From: F23-D06 sp045130275
GTDB taxonomy: Bacteria; Bacteroidota; Bacteroidia; Bacteroidales; WCHB1-69
Assembly (NCBI GenBank): GCA_045130275.1
Contig: JBGUPL010000085.1
Coordinates: forward strand, 86,458-150,457
DNA: 64,000 nt
Direction of reading: 5' to 3'
In this document: positions 26,774 to 35,185 of the stretch, piece after piece
Position numbering within the stretch: the first letter of the stretch is position 1
How the letters are laid out: each line of letters opens with the position of its first letter
Notes under the pieces: generated by a model
Told to the model about the DNA's origin: nothing
The model's input: only the letters and a program-made list of their open reading frames with translations
Databases searched by the model: none
Program-made: the position numbers and the translations under genes

Positions 26774-28816
26774 ATGAAAAAAATATCAGTATTTATTATT
26801 TTGCTCTCAGTCTTTTTTAATGGTATTATTGCTCAAGAACTCAAAACCTTTCACAAATTATGCCCTTCGTGTGAGGAAAACCCAAATGTGACAATGACTG
26901 GATATGAAGATGAATTCGGCAATATCATCCGACATGGACAGCTGATATATGTGTATGGAGATACCGTTATTTCTATTAATGATATAGGAAAGGGTGATGC
27001 CGCTCAACGAATAAAGGAATACAAGAATGTCACAATGAATTTTTCAAATGGAAAAATAGATGGTCCGGTTAACGCTTTTTTCACTCAAAAGAACAGTGGC
27101 CTAAATGGAGAGTGGAAAGCAGCACTTCTGTATAAAAATGGATCTTTTGTGAGTGTTGATGCAACAGGATCTGACAGGGACACGCGTGCCGTTGCCAAAA
27201 TAACTCAAAAAGGTAATATCGTTGTTGGTCCTTTTGAGGTTTTGACATTAGAGAGGAGCCCTTATAACAAATTTGACACAATTGATTATTATGTCGGCGA
27301 GTTTGACACAAATGGTTTAGCCACAGGAAAATGGAGAATTAAAGGGAGTGGTGCTCGCTTTGTTTCTAACGGAGAACAGTTAGGGAATGTATTATACTTT
27401 TACCAAGGATATTGCATTGGGAATTCCATGGAAGGGAAAGATTTGGCCATTAAATATTTCATCGAAAAAAATATCGATATTGAGGACTTACACAATCATG
27501 GATTCTACACTATAGGTGATATTGAGATTCCTGCTGGATACTATGGGAAACTATACCCCGCTAACTCGATTATGGAGAATGTTTTTAAAAATGTCAAGAC
27601 CCGTTGGGAGCATACACTTTTTGGATTTGCGAGTTCGAGTAAGATAAATATGCGTCTGGAGGACAATGTTGTCGTTAAGCCTTTTAAAGACGGTATTATG
27701 AAAGTGAACTATAGCTTTAATGTGATGTCAGAAGACATGTACAATACCATTTATGACAATTTTTCCCAAAGATGTGGTGTCCAATATAATAATAATGACG
27801 GACTCGTATATAAAATTAAATCTGCAACAATAAAATATGACGAATTGTTACATAATTATTATGTACTAAAAGCAGATAATGTGACACGTCTGTATGTGCC
27901 TGGTAGTCATAGATCAGATTTTTTCTCTCTTATTGATTACATCAATATCAAGTATTTTCTGTCATTAGGCGCTGGATACAGTTTTGACTCTAAGGCAGGT
28001 AAATATAAAATCGAAGATAAAGGTTTAGCATTGCGTTCATTGTATATTGAAGATAGTTTGTTTACAATAATCAATGATTTTATTGTTAATGACATTCAAA
28101 CGTGCTTTAATAAAGCATTTGAAAATAAACCACAAAAATATATTTTTGACAAACCAACACTTGTAGGGATTTCAAAAGATGGCAAATCTATGTGGAAAAT
28201 AAATGCCAAGGAGGAAAATCCGGCTGACGAAATGGATAATTTGATAATGAATATCGGTTGCGAATGTGGATTCGAAGTCAAACCTCTGTTATTATCAGAT
28301 AAATTTATAGAAAAATGGGATGCAAATTGTTCATTGTCAATGGAAAAATCAAAAAAATATAAAACTCCTAAGGATAATAAACGCTTAGATTATATTCGTA
28401 ATCGAATAAGTAAAGGCGGGTACACATACTATCAAGATGACAAGGGTTACACTATTAACAACGGCGATGTTTTTATGAGGTTAACACCTGAAGAAAAACA
28501 ATATATTGACAATGAGGTGTTTAAAGTGTGTCGTAATGTACTCACAGAATATTTAACAACGTTAAAAAAAGCGAAGCCAGATAAAGTTCCTGAGAACATA
28601 CGAGATTTTTTGCCAATCAAGGATTTCGAAATTTTGGACTTCTCTTCGGAATTGGACAAAGGATATGTGATAGGAACTTTCAAGTTCACGAAACAAGTTG
28701 GAAAAAAATCTGAAACAGAAACATATAAAACCGATATAAAAATCGTTTTTGATCCTTTTAAGGGATTTATAGTGTCAGAAAGTTCGTTAGTGTTTGGAAA
28801 CTGTAAGAAAATGTAA
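26774..28816 (+). CDS. Large exported protein of unknown function
   Basis: 680 residues from ATG 26774; an ATG-initiated extension of 13 codons is less likely because MKKISVFIILLSVFFNGIIA is a good signal peptide ending at QELK. The N-terminal third resembles MORN-type antitoxin/variant repeats only loosely (DEFGNIIRHGQLIYVYGD, KWRIKGSGARFVSNG). The remainder is an unassigned alpha/beta protein with many Asn, Lys and Ile, consistent with the local AT-rich composition. It is predicted periplasmic or surface-exposed, on the other side of the membrane from the SPFH and TerB proteins. Spacing to the previous gene is 62 bp. Confidence 0.6.
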   Translation: MKKISVFIILLSVFFNGIIAQELKTFHKLCPSCEENPNVTMTGYEDEFGNIIRHGQLIYVYGDTVISINDIGKGDAAQRIKEYKNVTMNFSNGKIDGPVNAFFTQKNSGLNGEWKAALLYKNGSFVSVDATGSDRDTRAVAKITQKGNIVVGPFEVLTLERSPYNKFDTIDYYVGEFDTNGLATGKWRIKGSGARFVSNGEQLGNVLYFYQGYCIGNSMEGKDLAIKYFIEKNIDIEDLHNHGFYTIGDIEIPAGYYGKLYPANSIMENVFKNVKTRWEHTLFGFASSSKINMRLEDNVVVKPFKDGIMKVNYSFNVMSEDMYNTIYDNFSQRCGVQYNNNDGLVYKIKSATIKYDELLHNYYVLKADNVTRLYVPGSHRSDFFSLIDYINIKYFLSLGAGYSFDSKAGKYKIEDKGLALRSLYIEDSLFTIINDFIVNDIQTCFNKAFENKPQKYIFDKPTLVGISKDGKSMWKINAKEENPADEMDNLIMNIGCECGFEVKPLLLSDKFIEKWDANCSLSMEKSKKYKTPKDNKRLDYIRNRISKGGYTYYQDDKGYTINNGDVFMRLTPEEKQYIDNEVFKVCRNVLTEYLTTLKKAKPDKVPENIRDFLPIKDFEILDFSSELDKGYVIGTFKFTKQVGKKSETETYKTDIKIVFDPFKGFIVSESSLVFGNCKKM

Positions 28817-28839
28817 AGTAATCCAGCGGATTTGAAAAG

Positions 28840-28873
28840 ATGGAACAAGCCGAAAATCCATAACAGAGTAGGC
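28840..28873 (+). promoter_or_regulatory. Mini-ORF MEQAENP* within a duplicated intergenic element (copy 1)
   Basis: A 7-codon reading frame ending ENP-stop (28840-28863) overlaps a 25-bp element starting GCCGAAAATCC and ending ACAGAGTAGGC (28849-28873). The element recurs at 29524-29548 with differences at two positions. Both copies precede a gene. Confidence 0.4.
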
Positions 28874-28895
28874 GATTAAATATAAATTTGAAAGT

Positions 28896-29489
28896 ATGAA
28901 AAATCAAGAAAAATGGGGCTTTCTCAGAGAGCATTCCAGCAAGGCAACTGGAAAAGATAGTTTCACGGGGCTTCATAGAACCGGGCTGGATGAATACCTG
29001 AAAGAACTGTTCCCTAAAGAATCATGGATTCACGATAAGGCATTCGGGAAAAGATTGGATGGAATCAACCATAGAATCCGCCCCGATTATCTTTGTGAAA
29101 AGTTAAAAATAATAGTAGAATTCGATGGGATAGATCATTATAGAAAACCATCTCAAATCCTCAAAGACCAAAACAATACAGAGACATATCAAAATAATGG
29201 TTTCAAGGTGATTCGCATTCCTTATTTCATTCAACTAACCAATGAAGTGGTTGAGACTCTATTTGGGATTAAACACAAAAACAATTTGTTCAACCCGAAC
29301 ATACCCTCCTTAAGTTCGAAAGGAAGTCACTCTCCTGCATATTTGTGTCCTGCTGGATTGAAAAGAATGGCAAAAGAGTACAAAACGTTTCCTCAACAAT
29401 ACAAGATTAATGTCGATTCCTTGAAGAAAGAGAAAAATCTGTTTTTAACAGGAGTAGATTTACTTGAGACAGAATATAATAAATTTTAG
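28896..29489 (+). CDS. Vsr/DUF559-like PD-(D/E)XK endonuclease
   Basis: 197 residues. The core IRPDYLCEKLKIIVEFDGID followed by HYRK and GFKVIRIPYFIQL matches the Vsr/DUF559 endonuclease fold. Asp64 and Glu75/Asp77 are candidate metal ligands, and His81 lies at the position where DUF559 proteins have a conserved His. The C-terminal ~70 residues (SPAYLCPAGLKRMAKEYKTF) are not assigned. DUF559-type nucleases act on mismatched, nicked or foreign DNA; the target here is unknown. It is co-directional with its neighbours, at 79 and 89 bp spacing. Confidence 0.68.
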   Translation: MKNQEKWGFLREHSSKATGKDSFTGLHRTGLDEYLKELFPKESWIHDKAFGKRLDGINHRIRPDYLCEKLKIIVEFDGIDHYRKPSQILKDQNNTETYQNNGFKVIRIPYFIQLTNEVVETLFGIKHKNNLFNPNIPSLSSKGSHSPAYLCPAGLKRMAKEYKTFPQQYKINVDSLKKEKNLFLTGVDLLETEYNKF

Positions 29490-29511
29490 CGTAACCATTT
29501 AGCATTCAATC

Positions 29512-29548
29512 ATGGAGGAGGATGCCGAAAATCCGTGACAGAGTAGGC
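29512..29548 (+). promoter_or_regulatory. Mini-ORF MEEDAENP* within a duplicated intergenic element (copy 2)
   Basis: An 8-codon frame ending ENP-stop (29512-29538) overlaps the second copy of the 25-bp element (29524-29548). Relative to copy 1, the Pro codon changes CCA to CCG and the stop changes TAA to TGA. AAAATCC here can also pair with GGATTTT just downstream. Confidence 0.4.
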
Positions 29549-29578
29549 AAAAGGATTTTAAAATAATTAAATTGTATT

Positions 29579-30238
29579 ATGAATACACAAGAAGCAAATA
29601 ATGCACAAATGTACGATGCACAACTTGAAAAATTAATTGATTTAGCATTGATAGATGGTACTCTTACTGACAAGAAGAAACAAATTTTGATGAAAAAAGC
29701 CGAGCAAATGGGTATTGATCTCGATGAGTTCGAAATGGTACTTGAAGCAAAACTGTATTCTAAAAACCAAGAGAATCCTAAAAAGCATAAACAATCCAAC
29801 ATAGATGATGAAGTTGAAGATGACGAGGAAGAAGATGACGAGGAAGAAGATGATGACGACGATTATTATGAAAAAGAATGGGAAAAACTTCATCAAGATG
29901 AGCTTTCTAACCAACAAAATACTCAAAATCGTGATTCTTCATCTACAAATAAAGAATGTGTTTATAAGGCATCTCGGATTTCGAAGGACAACACGTTATT
30001 TCCTCCTACTGTAATCTTTAATGAGAAAGGTGTTAAAGTGATATTGCCATCTTTGCTGAGAAAAAAAGAAGGTTTCATACCATATTCTGCTATTACCGAA
30101 GTACATGTAGAAACACCATTGATTGGATTTTCAAGCATTTCCTTTGAAGGATATGGCACACGTTACAATTTGACAGGTTTTAAGAAAGACGAAGTGAACC
30201 ACATGAAACGTATGATGGAGAGAAGAGAGTTCTTTTAA
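29579..30238 (+). CDS. TerB-like / acidic linker / PH-like protein
   Basis: 219 residues. The N-terminus (YDAQLEKLIDLALIDGTLTD through GIDLDEFEMVLEAKLY) is clearly homologous to that of the zinc-ribbon protein at 23783. A very acidic linker (about 78-97, runs of Asp and Glu) follows. The C-terminal ~95 residues (LFPPTVIFNEKGVKVILPSL, EGFIPYSAITEVHVETPLIG) form a bacterial PH-like domain homologous to the whole product at 31219-31497. PH-like domains bind membranes or proteins. The domain swap within one locus suggests recent duplication and shuffling. Confidence 0.72.
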   Translation: MNTQEANNAQMYDAQLEKLIDLALIDGTLTDKKKQILMKKAEQMGIDLDEFEMVLEAKLYSKNQENPKKHKQSNIDDEVEDDEEEDDEEEDDDDDYYEKEWEKLHQDELSNQQNTQNRDSSSTNKECVYKASRISKDNTLFPPTVIFNEKGVKVILPSLLRKKEGFIPYSAITEVHVETPLIGFSSISFEGYGTRYNLTGFKKDEVNHMKRMMERREFF

Positions 30239-30253
30239 AACTGTTAAACGGCA

Positions 30254-31126
30254 ATGAGTATGGAACAAATTCGTGAACTATGCCGGAAAATCACCACTAA
30301 CAAGGTTTTTGAATGGAGCATCACCATAATTATCCTCACAAATGCTTTGTTGATAGGTGTTGAAACATACGCCTATTATCCTACGGTTGCGCTCATTCAG
30401 AAAATAATATTGGGGATTTTCACCGTAGAAATCTTGTTGCGATTTGTGGCCCGTTATAGTTTGAAAGAATTTTTCACCAACGGCTGGAACATATTTGATT
30501 TAACACTGGTGCTAATCGGTTATATTCCGGAAAACCTTTTCGCAAACGCCTCCATGATGATGGCTTTGCGGGTGCTGCGTGTATTCAGAGTGTTACGCCT
30601 TTTGAGAGCGGCCAAAGAAATCAAGTTAATCGTAACGGTGCTGATTCGTTCCATGATTTCCATGTTCGCTAATGTTATCCTGTTCATCATTTTCATCTAT
30701 TTGTTCGCTATTGTGGGTGTCAGTTTATTCAAACTTCCAGACCCTAACACTCTCACCGGGGATGAAAAAGCACACTACGAGCAATTTATGGAGCTGGCCC
30801 CCAATTCGCCATCCAATTCCCCAGATCCATTCGGTTCCCTACATGAGGCTATGTTCACTCTTTTCCGGGAATTGACAGGAGAGGACTGGACCGACCTTCG
30901 TTATAACCACATTACCGCATACGAATGTGGGGTAATAAAGGTTAATCCTCGAATCATCACGGGATACCATGTGTGCTGGTTTGTGCTGGCTGCATTCTTG
31001 CTCCTGAATTTGGTTACAGGTGCTATTATCAACAACTACCAAAATGTTAAGGATGAACAAGACAAACACAAGATAGATCCCCCAGAAGATGACGATGCCA
31101 ATAACAATGTTAATGATAGAGAATAA
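30254..31126 (+). CDS. Voltage-gated cation channel (BacNav/Cav-like, Ca2+-type filter)
   Basis: 290 residues with the six-helix plan of single-domain bacterial voltage-gated channels. S4 is ALRVLRVFRVLRLLRAAKEI, with Arg106, 109, 112, 115 and 118 and Lys121 at every third position. S5, a pore helix and S6 (VLAAFLLLNLVTGAIINNYQ) follow. The selectivity filter is T208-G-E-D-W-T-D214. In NavAb the filter is TLESWSM; acidic residues at 177, 178 and 181 turn it into the calcium channel CavAb (TLDDWSD). All three positions are acidic here, so Ca2+ selectivity is predicted. The S5-P loop is long. It is 15 bp downstream of the TerB-PH gene. ATG 30260 is an alternative start. Confidence 0.9.
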   Translation: MSMEQIRELCRKITTNKVFEWSITIIILTNALLIGVETYAYYPTVALIQKIILGIFTVEILLRFVARYSLKEFFTNGWNIFDLTLVLIGYIPENLFANASMMMALRVLRVFRVLRLLRAAKEIKLIVTVLIRSMISMFANVILFIIFIYLFAIVGVSLFKLPDPNTLTGDEKAHYEQFMELAPNSPSNSPDPFGSLHEAMFTLFRELTGEDWTDLRYNHITAYECGVIKVNPRIITGYHVCWFVLAAFLLLNLVTGAIINNYQNVKDEQDKHKIDPPEDDDANNNVNDRE

Positions 31127-31157
31127 CTCTTGATAGGCAGGTTAATAAGTTATAACA

Positions 31158-31195
31158 ATGTGTGGTGCGTGCAATGGTGCCGCATCACACATTTT
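31158..31195 (+). terminator. Terminator after the channel gene
   Basis: ATGTGTGGTGCG (31158-31169) and CGCATCACACAT (31181-31192) pair over 12 bp with one G-U, then TTT follows. It probably ends the AT-rich operon. Confidence 0.65.
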
Positions 31196-31218
31196 CATGT
31201 TCTCAGAAATCAATTGTC

Positions 31219-31497
31219 ATGTACCGCCAATTCACCGCCTCGCGCGTTTCCGAATCCAACGTGCTGTTCCCGCCCACCATCATCTTCAACGATGAGGGCA
31301 TCACCATCAAAACGCCGGCGCTGCTGCATCACAACACCGACTTCATCCCCTACGAGGCGGTGTCCAGCGTGATGATACACACCCCTCTCGCCGGCTTCTC
31401 CACCATCACCTTCTACGCCTACGGCCGCGAGATCCGCGCCCACGGCTTCCTCCAACGCGAGGTGCGGGAGATGAAGGGGATAGTGGAGGGAAGGTAA
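31219..31497 (+). CDS. Stand-alone PH-like protein
   Basis: 92 residues from ATG 31219 (MYRQFTASRVSESNVLFPPT); the longer frame runs through the terminator stem. It aligns end to end with the C-terminal half of the protein at 29579: NVLFPPTIIFNDEGITIKTP, DFIPYEAVSSVMIHTPLAGF and FYAYGREIRAHGFLQREVRE. Base composition is GC-rich, unlike the AT-rich homologue 1 kb upstream. The two copies therefore evolved in different compositional settings or arrived separately. Function is unknown. Confidence 0.7.
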   Translation: MYRQFTASRVSESNVLFPPTIIFNDEGITIKTPALLHHNTDFIPYEAVSSVMIHTPLAGFSTITFYAYGREIRAHGFLQREVREMKGIVEGR

Positions 31498-31805
31498 GCG
31501 TGCCTTCCACACACGGAGGGACTGGGGGCAATAACTGTAGGAATACGGTTTGCTCCTTGTCTAACGGTCGGTTCACCGCAACATTAGTTCCCTTGCGAGC
31601 CCGAGATTCCGTTTGGCCCGTCTTGGTACCCCTTTTTCGTCGATAAGGTGTGCGTCGCAAAGGCCTGTCGCTTTCGGCGCCACAAGGCGTCCAAACGGAA
31701 TGGTGGTGCGCTTTCCAATAACTTCTGCGCTACCGATATCCGGTTACATATCGTCACCCTCTGCCGTTACGATAAACCCACACATCGGCAGTTGTGCGCA
31801 AGAGC
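31498..31805. other. Non-coding stretch with a long inverted repeat
   Basis: No credible gene is seen. ATTCCGTTTGG (31606-31616) and CCAAACGGAAT (31691-31701) are perfect 11-bp inverted repeats around a 74-bp centre that contains the palindrome GGCGCC. This could be a dispersed repeat or a structured RNA. Confidence 0.5.
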
Positions 31806-31970
31806 ATGATGGAGAACGGCACCCGCCCCGACGTGGCGATGTTAGAGGCCTGGTGCCGCGGGGAGAAGCTGATGCGCAAGGGCGGGAATGCCATCGGGTT
31901 CGCGTGCTGGGCAATGATGAGTGATGAACCATTCACCGTTCCCCAAAAAATTGTATCTTTGCGCCCTTAA
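31806..31970 (+). pseudogene. Possible remnant of a gene 3' end
   Basis: A 54-codon frame (MMENGTRPDVAMLEAWCRGE, then LMRKGGNAIGFACWAMMSDE) has protein-like composition but no promoter and no start context. Its last codons overlap the trpS promoter. It may be the tail of a decayed gene; I cannot name a family. Confidence 0.3.
31954..31961 (+). promoter_or_regulatory. -7 promoter box for trpS
   Basis: TATCTTTG, 21 bp upstream of the trpS start codon. Confidence 0.75.
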
Positions 31971-31982
31971 ATATTTAGGAAT

Positions 31983-32978
31983 ATGGATAGAGTAGTTAGC
32001 GGCATCCGGCCGACCGGTTTTTTACATTTAGGCAACTATTTCGGTGCCCTCCGGAATTTCATCAAAATGCAGGAAGAAAACGAATGTTTCTTCTTTATTG
32101 CTGATTATCACTCACTTACGACTCACCCGACCCCGAAGGACCTTCATTCCAACGTGAGGAATATCCTCATTGAATATATTGCGGCGGGACTTGACCCCGA
32201 GAAGGCGACCATTTACGTGCAGAGCGATGTCCCGCAGGTGTGTGAACTCTCACTGCTGCTTTCCATGAATGTCTATATCGGGGAGCTGCAGCGTGTGGCC
32301 TCTTTCAAGGAGAAAGTGCGCCGCCAGCCCGACAACGTGAACGCCGGTCTGCTGACCTATCCCGTGCTGATGGCCGCCGACATCCTGCTCCATCGTGCCG
32401 ACAAGGTGCCCGTGGGCAAGGACCAGGAACAGCACCTCGAGATGACCCGCGACTTCGCACAACGCTTCAACCGCATCTACAAGAACGAATACTTCAAACT
32501 GCCCGTGGCGTATAACTTCGGCAGCGAACTGGTGAAGATTCCCGGATTGGACGGTTCCACGAAGATGTCCAAATCCGATAACGAGAACTCCTGCATATAC
32601 CTCGCCGACGCACCGGAAGTAATCCGCAAGAAGGTGATGAAGGCCGTCTCCGACAGCGGTCCCACTGAGCCTGGTCAACCCAAGACGCAGGCCGTGGAGA
32701 ACCTCTTCCAACTGATGAAGGCCGTCTCCGCACCCGAAACCCTGCAGTATTTCGAGGAACAGTACCAAAACTGCGCCATCCGCTACGGCGATATGAAGAA
32801 ACAGCTCGCCGCCGACATGATCGCTTTTGTGCAGCCTGTCTATGAGCGCATCCTCGAGCTGCGCGGCCAAGACGACTACATTCGCAAAGTGGCCCGCGAA
32901 GGCGCTGAAAGAGCCCGCGAAAGCGCCGCCAAAACCGTCAAGGAAGTGCGTGAAATCATCGGTATCAAATCATTCTAA
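31983..32978 (+). CDS. trpS: Tryptophanyl-tRNA synthetase
   Basis: Charges tRNA-Trp with tryptophan. Class I signature motifs are present: RPTGFLHLGNYFGAL (HIGH motif as HLGN, residues 15-18) and the KMSKS loop (KMSKSDN, 194-200). Also visible are YPVLMAADILLHRADKVPVG and KDQEQHLEMTRD, which line the substrate pockets. Length 331 is standard. The C-terminal helical anticodon-binding part is complete. The VWA-type gene follows after 9 bp, so the two may be co-transcribed. Confidence 0.97.
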   Translation: MDRVVSGIRPTGFLHLGNYFGALRNFIKMQEENECFFFIADYHSLTTHPTPKDLHSNVRNILIEYIAAGLDPEKATIYVQSDVPQVCELSLLLSMNVYIGELQRVASFKEKVRRQPDNVNAGLLTYPVLMAADILLHRADKVPVGKDQEQHLEMTRDFAQRFNRIYKNEYFKLPVAYNFGSELVKIPGLDGSTKMSKSDNENSCIYLADAPEVIRKKVMKAVSDSGPTEPGQPKTQAVENLFQLMKAVSAPETLQYFEEQYQNCAIRYGDMKKQLAADMIAFVQPVYERILELRGQDDYIRKVAREGAERARESAAKTVKEVREIIGIKSF

Positions 32979-32987
32979 ACATCAGAA

Positions 32988-35081
32988 ATGTCGCTACTTA
33001 CACAGTATCCGCTCTGGCTGGCGATTTTCGCCGTGCTGTTGGGTGTCGGCTATGCCCTGTTCCTCTATTTCCGCAACGACAACGTCGCTTTCGAGAAACG
33101 CTCCCGCATCATCATGGCCTCCCTGCGCGGCCTTGCCATGACACTGCTCGCCTTTCTGCTGCTCGCACCGATGCTCAAAATGATCCGCAAGCAGACCGAC
33201 AAACCGGTAATTGTCTTCTCAATAGACAACAGCGAGTCCATCAAATCCGGCAAAGATGCAAGCTACTATTCTTCCGAATATCCGAAACAGTTGCAGAAAG
33301 TCATCAACGAGCTCGGCAAACAGTATGATATTGACGCCTATCTTGTCGGTGATGAGAACAAACTGACCGACAACGGGAATGTCAAGGTCGATTTCTCCGA
33401 CAAATCCACAAATCTCTCTGCACTCTTCGATGACATCAGCCTGCTTTACGCCAACCGAAACGTCGGGGCGGTGGTGATGCTCACCGACGGCATCTACAAC
33501 ATCGGATCGAACCCATACTACGCCGCGCAGAAGGTTGACTTCCCGGTCTATACCGTCGCGCTCGGTTCCGACGAGCAGGCTACAGACCTCCTCATCGCCG
33601 ATATTGTGCACAACAAGGAGGTGCTGAAGGGCAACCGCGCCCCCGTGGAGGTGAAAGTTCAGGCAGGCAAGTTAGCTGGCAAATCCGCCAAACTCACCGT
33701 TTCAGACGGGAAAGGGGAAGTTTTCTCAAAAGTATTGCAAATATCTGGAAACCAATATTTTGAAACAGTATCTTTCCTCGTAGATGCAGAACAGCCCGGC
33801 CTTAAGAGATTCCGGGTTGACCTCGACGAGTTGGACGGTGAGGTGACACACAAGAACAACCATGCGCAATTCATCATCCATGTGATTGAATCCAAAGACA
33901 AAATCGCCATTGTGTATGATGCCCCGCATCCTGACGTCGCCGCCATACGCTCCGCTCTGGAACTATCTGACAATTACGATGTTGTAGTGAAGTCCGTGGA
34001 CGAGTTCAAGGACAACCCCTCCGAATTCGGGTTGGTGATCCTCCATCAACTGCCGTCGCAGAAACACCCTGCCTCTTCGCTGCTGTCGCAAATCCGCCAA
34101 AGCGGTGTCTCTTCCCTGTACATCATTGGCACCCAGACCGATTTGAACTCCTTCAACGGGCTGAACACGGGATTGCAGGTGACGCAGAGCAAGAATATGA
34201 CCAACAATGCCACAGCCGCTTTCAACAACAATTTCATGTTATTTTCTTTCTCTGAAGAAGCCCAGCAGCTGCTCCCTACCCTTCCGCCGTTGCAGGCTCC
34301 TTTCGGCACCTACAAGGCCGCCGTGTCCGCCAACACCTTCATGACTCAAAAGATCAGCGGCGTGGAGACCAAATACCCGCTTTTCCTGTTCAACGATGTG
34401 AACGGTGCAAAAACGGGGGTCATCTCCGGAACTGGCCTTTGGTCATGGAAAATATATGACTACGTGAACACGCAGAACCACGACGCCTTCAACGAGATCG
34501 TGAACAAGACCGCGCTGTTCCTGGTGGCCAAGAACGACAAGAGTCCTTTCCGCGTGCGCCATAACGCCGTCTTCACCGAGAACGCCCCTGTGGAGTTTTC
34601 TGCAGAGCTTTACAACGAGAGCCACGAGTTGATCAACACCCCAGACGTGAAGCTAACCATAAAAGGCAGCGGCGACACCACCTATGACGCACAGTTCTCC
34701 AAGCAGAACAACGCCTACTACCTGAACATGGGCGAGCTGCCCGTCGGCACCTACTCATGGACCGCCAAGACCCAACTGGGCAACAAGAGCTATGAGAAGA
34801 GCGGCAACTTCTCCGTGCAGGAGATCTTCGTGGAAACCGCCAACCTCGTCGCCAACCACGACCTGCTGCGCAGCATCGCGCAGGCCAGCGGCGGCAAATA
34901 TTTCGACCGCAGCGAGATGGAGCAGATTGTCAAAGAGATCAAGGCCAACGACAACATCAAGCCGGTGGCATCCTACCAAAAGAAATATTCCATGCTGCTG
35001 AATTCCCCATGGTATTTGGCCGCTATCGTGCTTTTGCTCGGCATTGAATGGTTTTTGCGGAAATGGCACGGCGGGTATTAA
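32988..35081 (+). CDS. Membrane protein with VWA-like domain
   Basis: 697 residues. Two N-terminal membrane helices (about 7-27 and 43-63), a VWA-like region starting VIVFSIDNSESIKSGKDASY (a MIDAS-like D-x-S-x-S) with AVVMLTDGIYNIGSNP, a long periplasmic part with beta-sandwich segments, and a C-terminal membrane helix (WYLAAIVLLLGIEWFL). This arrangement is typical of conserved Bacteroidota membrane proteins related to BatA/BatB-type or DUF4159-like families. Exact role unknown; metal-dependent protein adhesion at the periplasmic face is inferred. Confidence 0.75.
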   Translation: MSLLTQYPLWLAIFAVLLGVGYALFLYFRNDNVAFEKRSRIIMASLRGLAMTLLAFLLLAPMLKMIRKQTDKPVIVFSIDNSESIKSGKDASYYSSEYPKQLQKVINELGKQYDIDAYLVGDENKLTDNGNVKVDFSDKSTNLSALFDDISLLYANRNVGAVVMLTDGIYNIGSNPYYAAQKVDFPVYTVALGSDEQATDLLIADIVHNKEVLKGNRAPVEVKVQAGKLAGKSAKLTVSDGKGEVFSKVLQISGNQYFETVSFLVDAEQPGLKRFRVDLDELDGEVTHKNNHAQFIIHVIESKDKIAIVYDAPHPDVAAIRSALELSDNYDVVVKSVDEFKDNPSEFGLVILHQLPSQKHPASSLLSQIRQSGVSSLYIIGTQTDLNSFNGLNTGLQVTQSKNMTNNATAAFNNNFMLFSFSEEAQQLLPTLPPLQAPFGTYKAAVSANTFMTQKISGVETKYPLFLFNDVNGAKTGVISGTGLWSWKIYDYVNTQNHDAFNEIVNKTALFLVAKNDKSPFRVRHNAVFTENAPVEFSAELYNESHELINTPDVKLTIKGSGDTTYDAQFSKQNNAYYLNMGELPVGTYSWTAKTQLGNKSYEKSGNFSVQEIFVETANLVANHDLLRSIAQASGGKYFDRSEMEQIVKEIKANDNIKPVASYQKKYSMLLNSPWYLAAIVLLLGIEWFLRKWHGGY

Positions 35082-35130
35082 TGGCTACGGCTTCGTATCA
35101 AACGATATTCTGACGCAGCACGCCACCCAT

Positions 35131-35166
35131 AAAAAAAGAGGCACCTTTGAAAGTGCCTCTTTTTTG
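35131..35166. terminator. Bidirectional terminator
   Basis: AGAGGCAC (35137-35144) pairs with GTGCCTCT (35153-35160), with an A run before and a T run after. It can serve both converging genes. Confidence 0.9.
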
Positions 35167-35185
35167 TTATGCTTGGTAAAACAAC

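Noticed and set aside
31406..31660. 84-codon minus-strand frame (RGTKTGQTESRARKGTNV)
   Set aside because: No promoter and biased Arg/Pro composition. It overlaps the PH-like gene antisense; probably a chance frame in repeat DNA.
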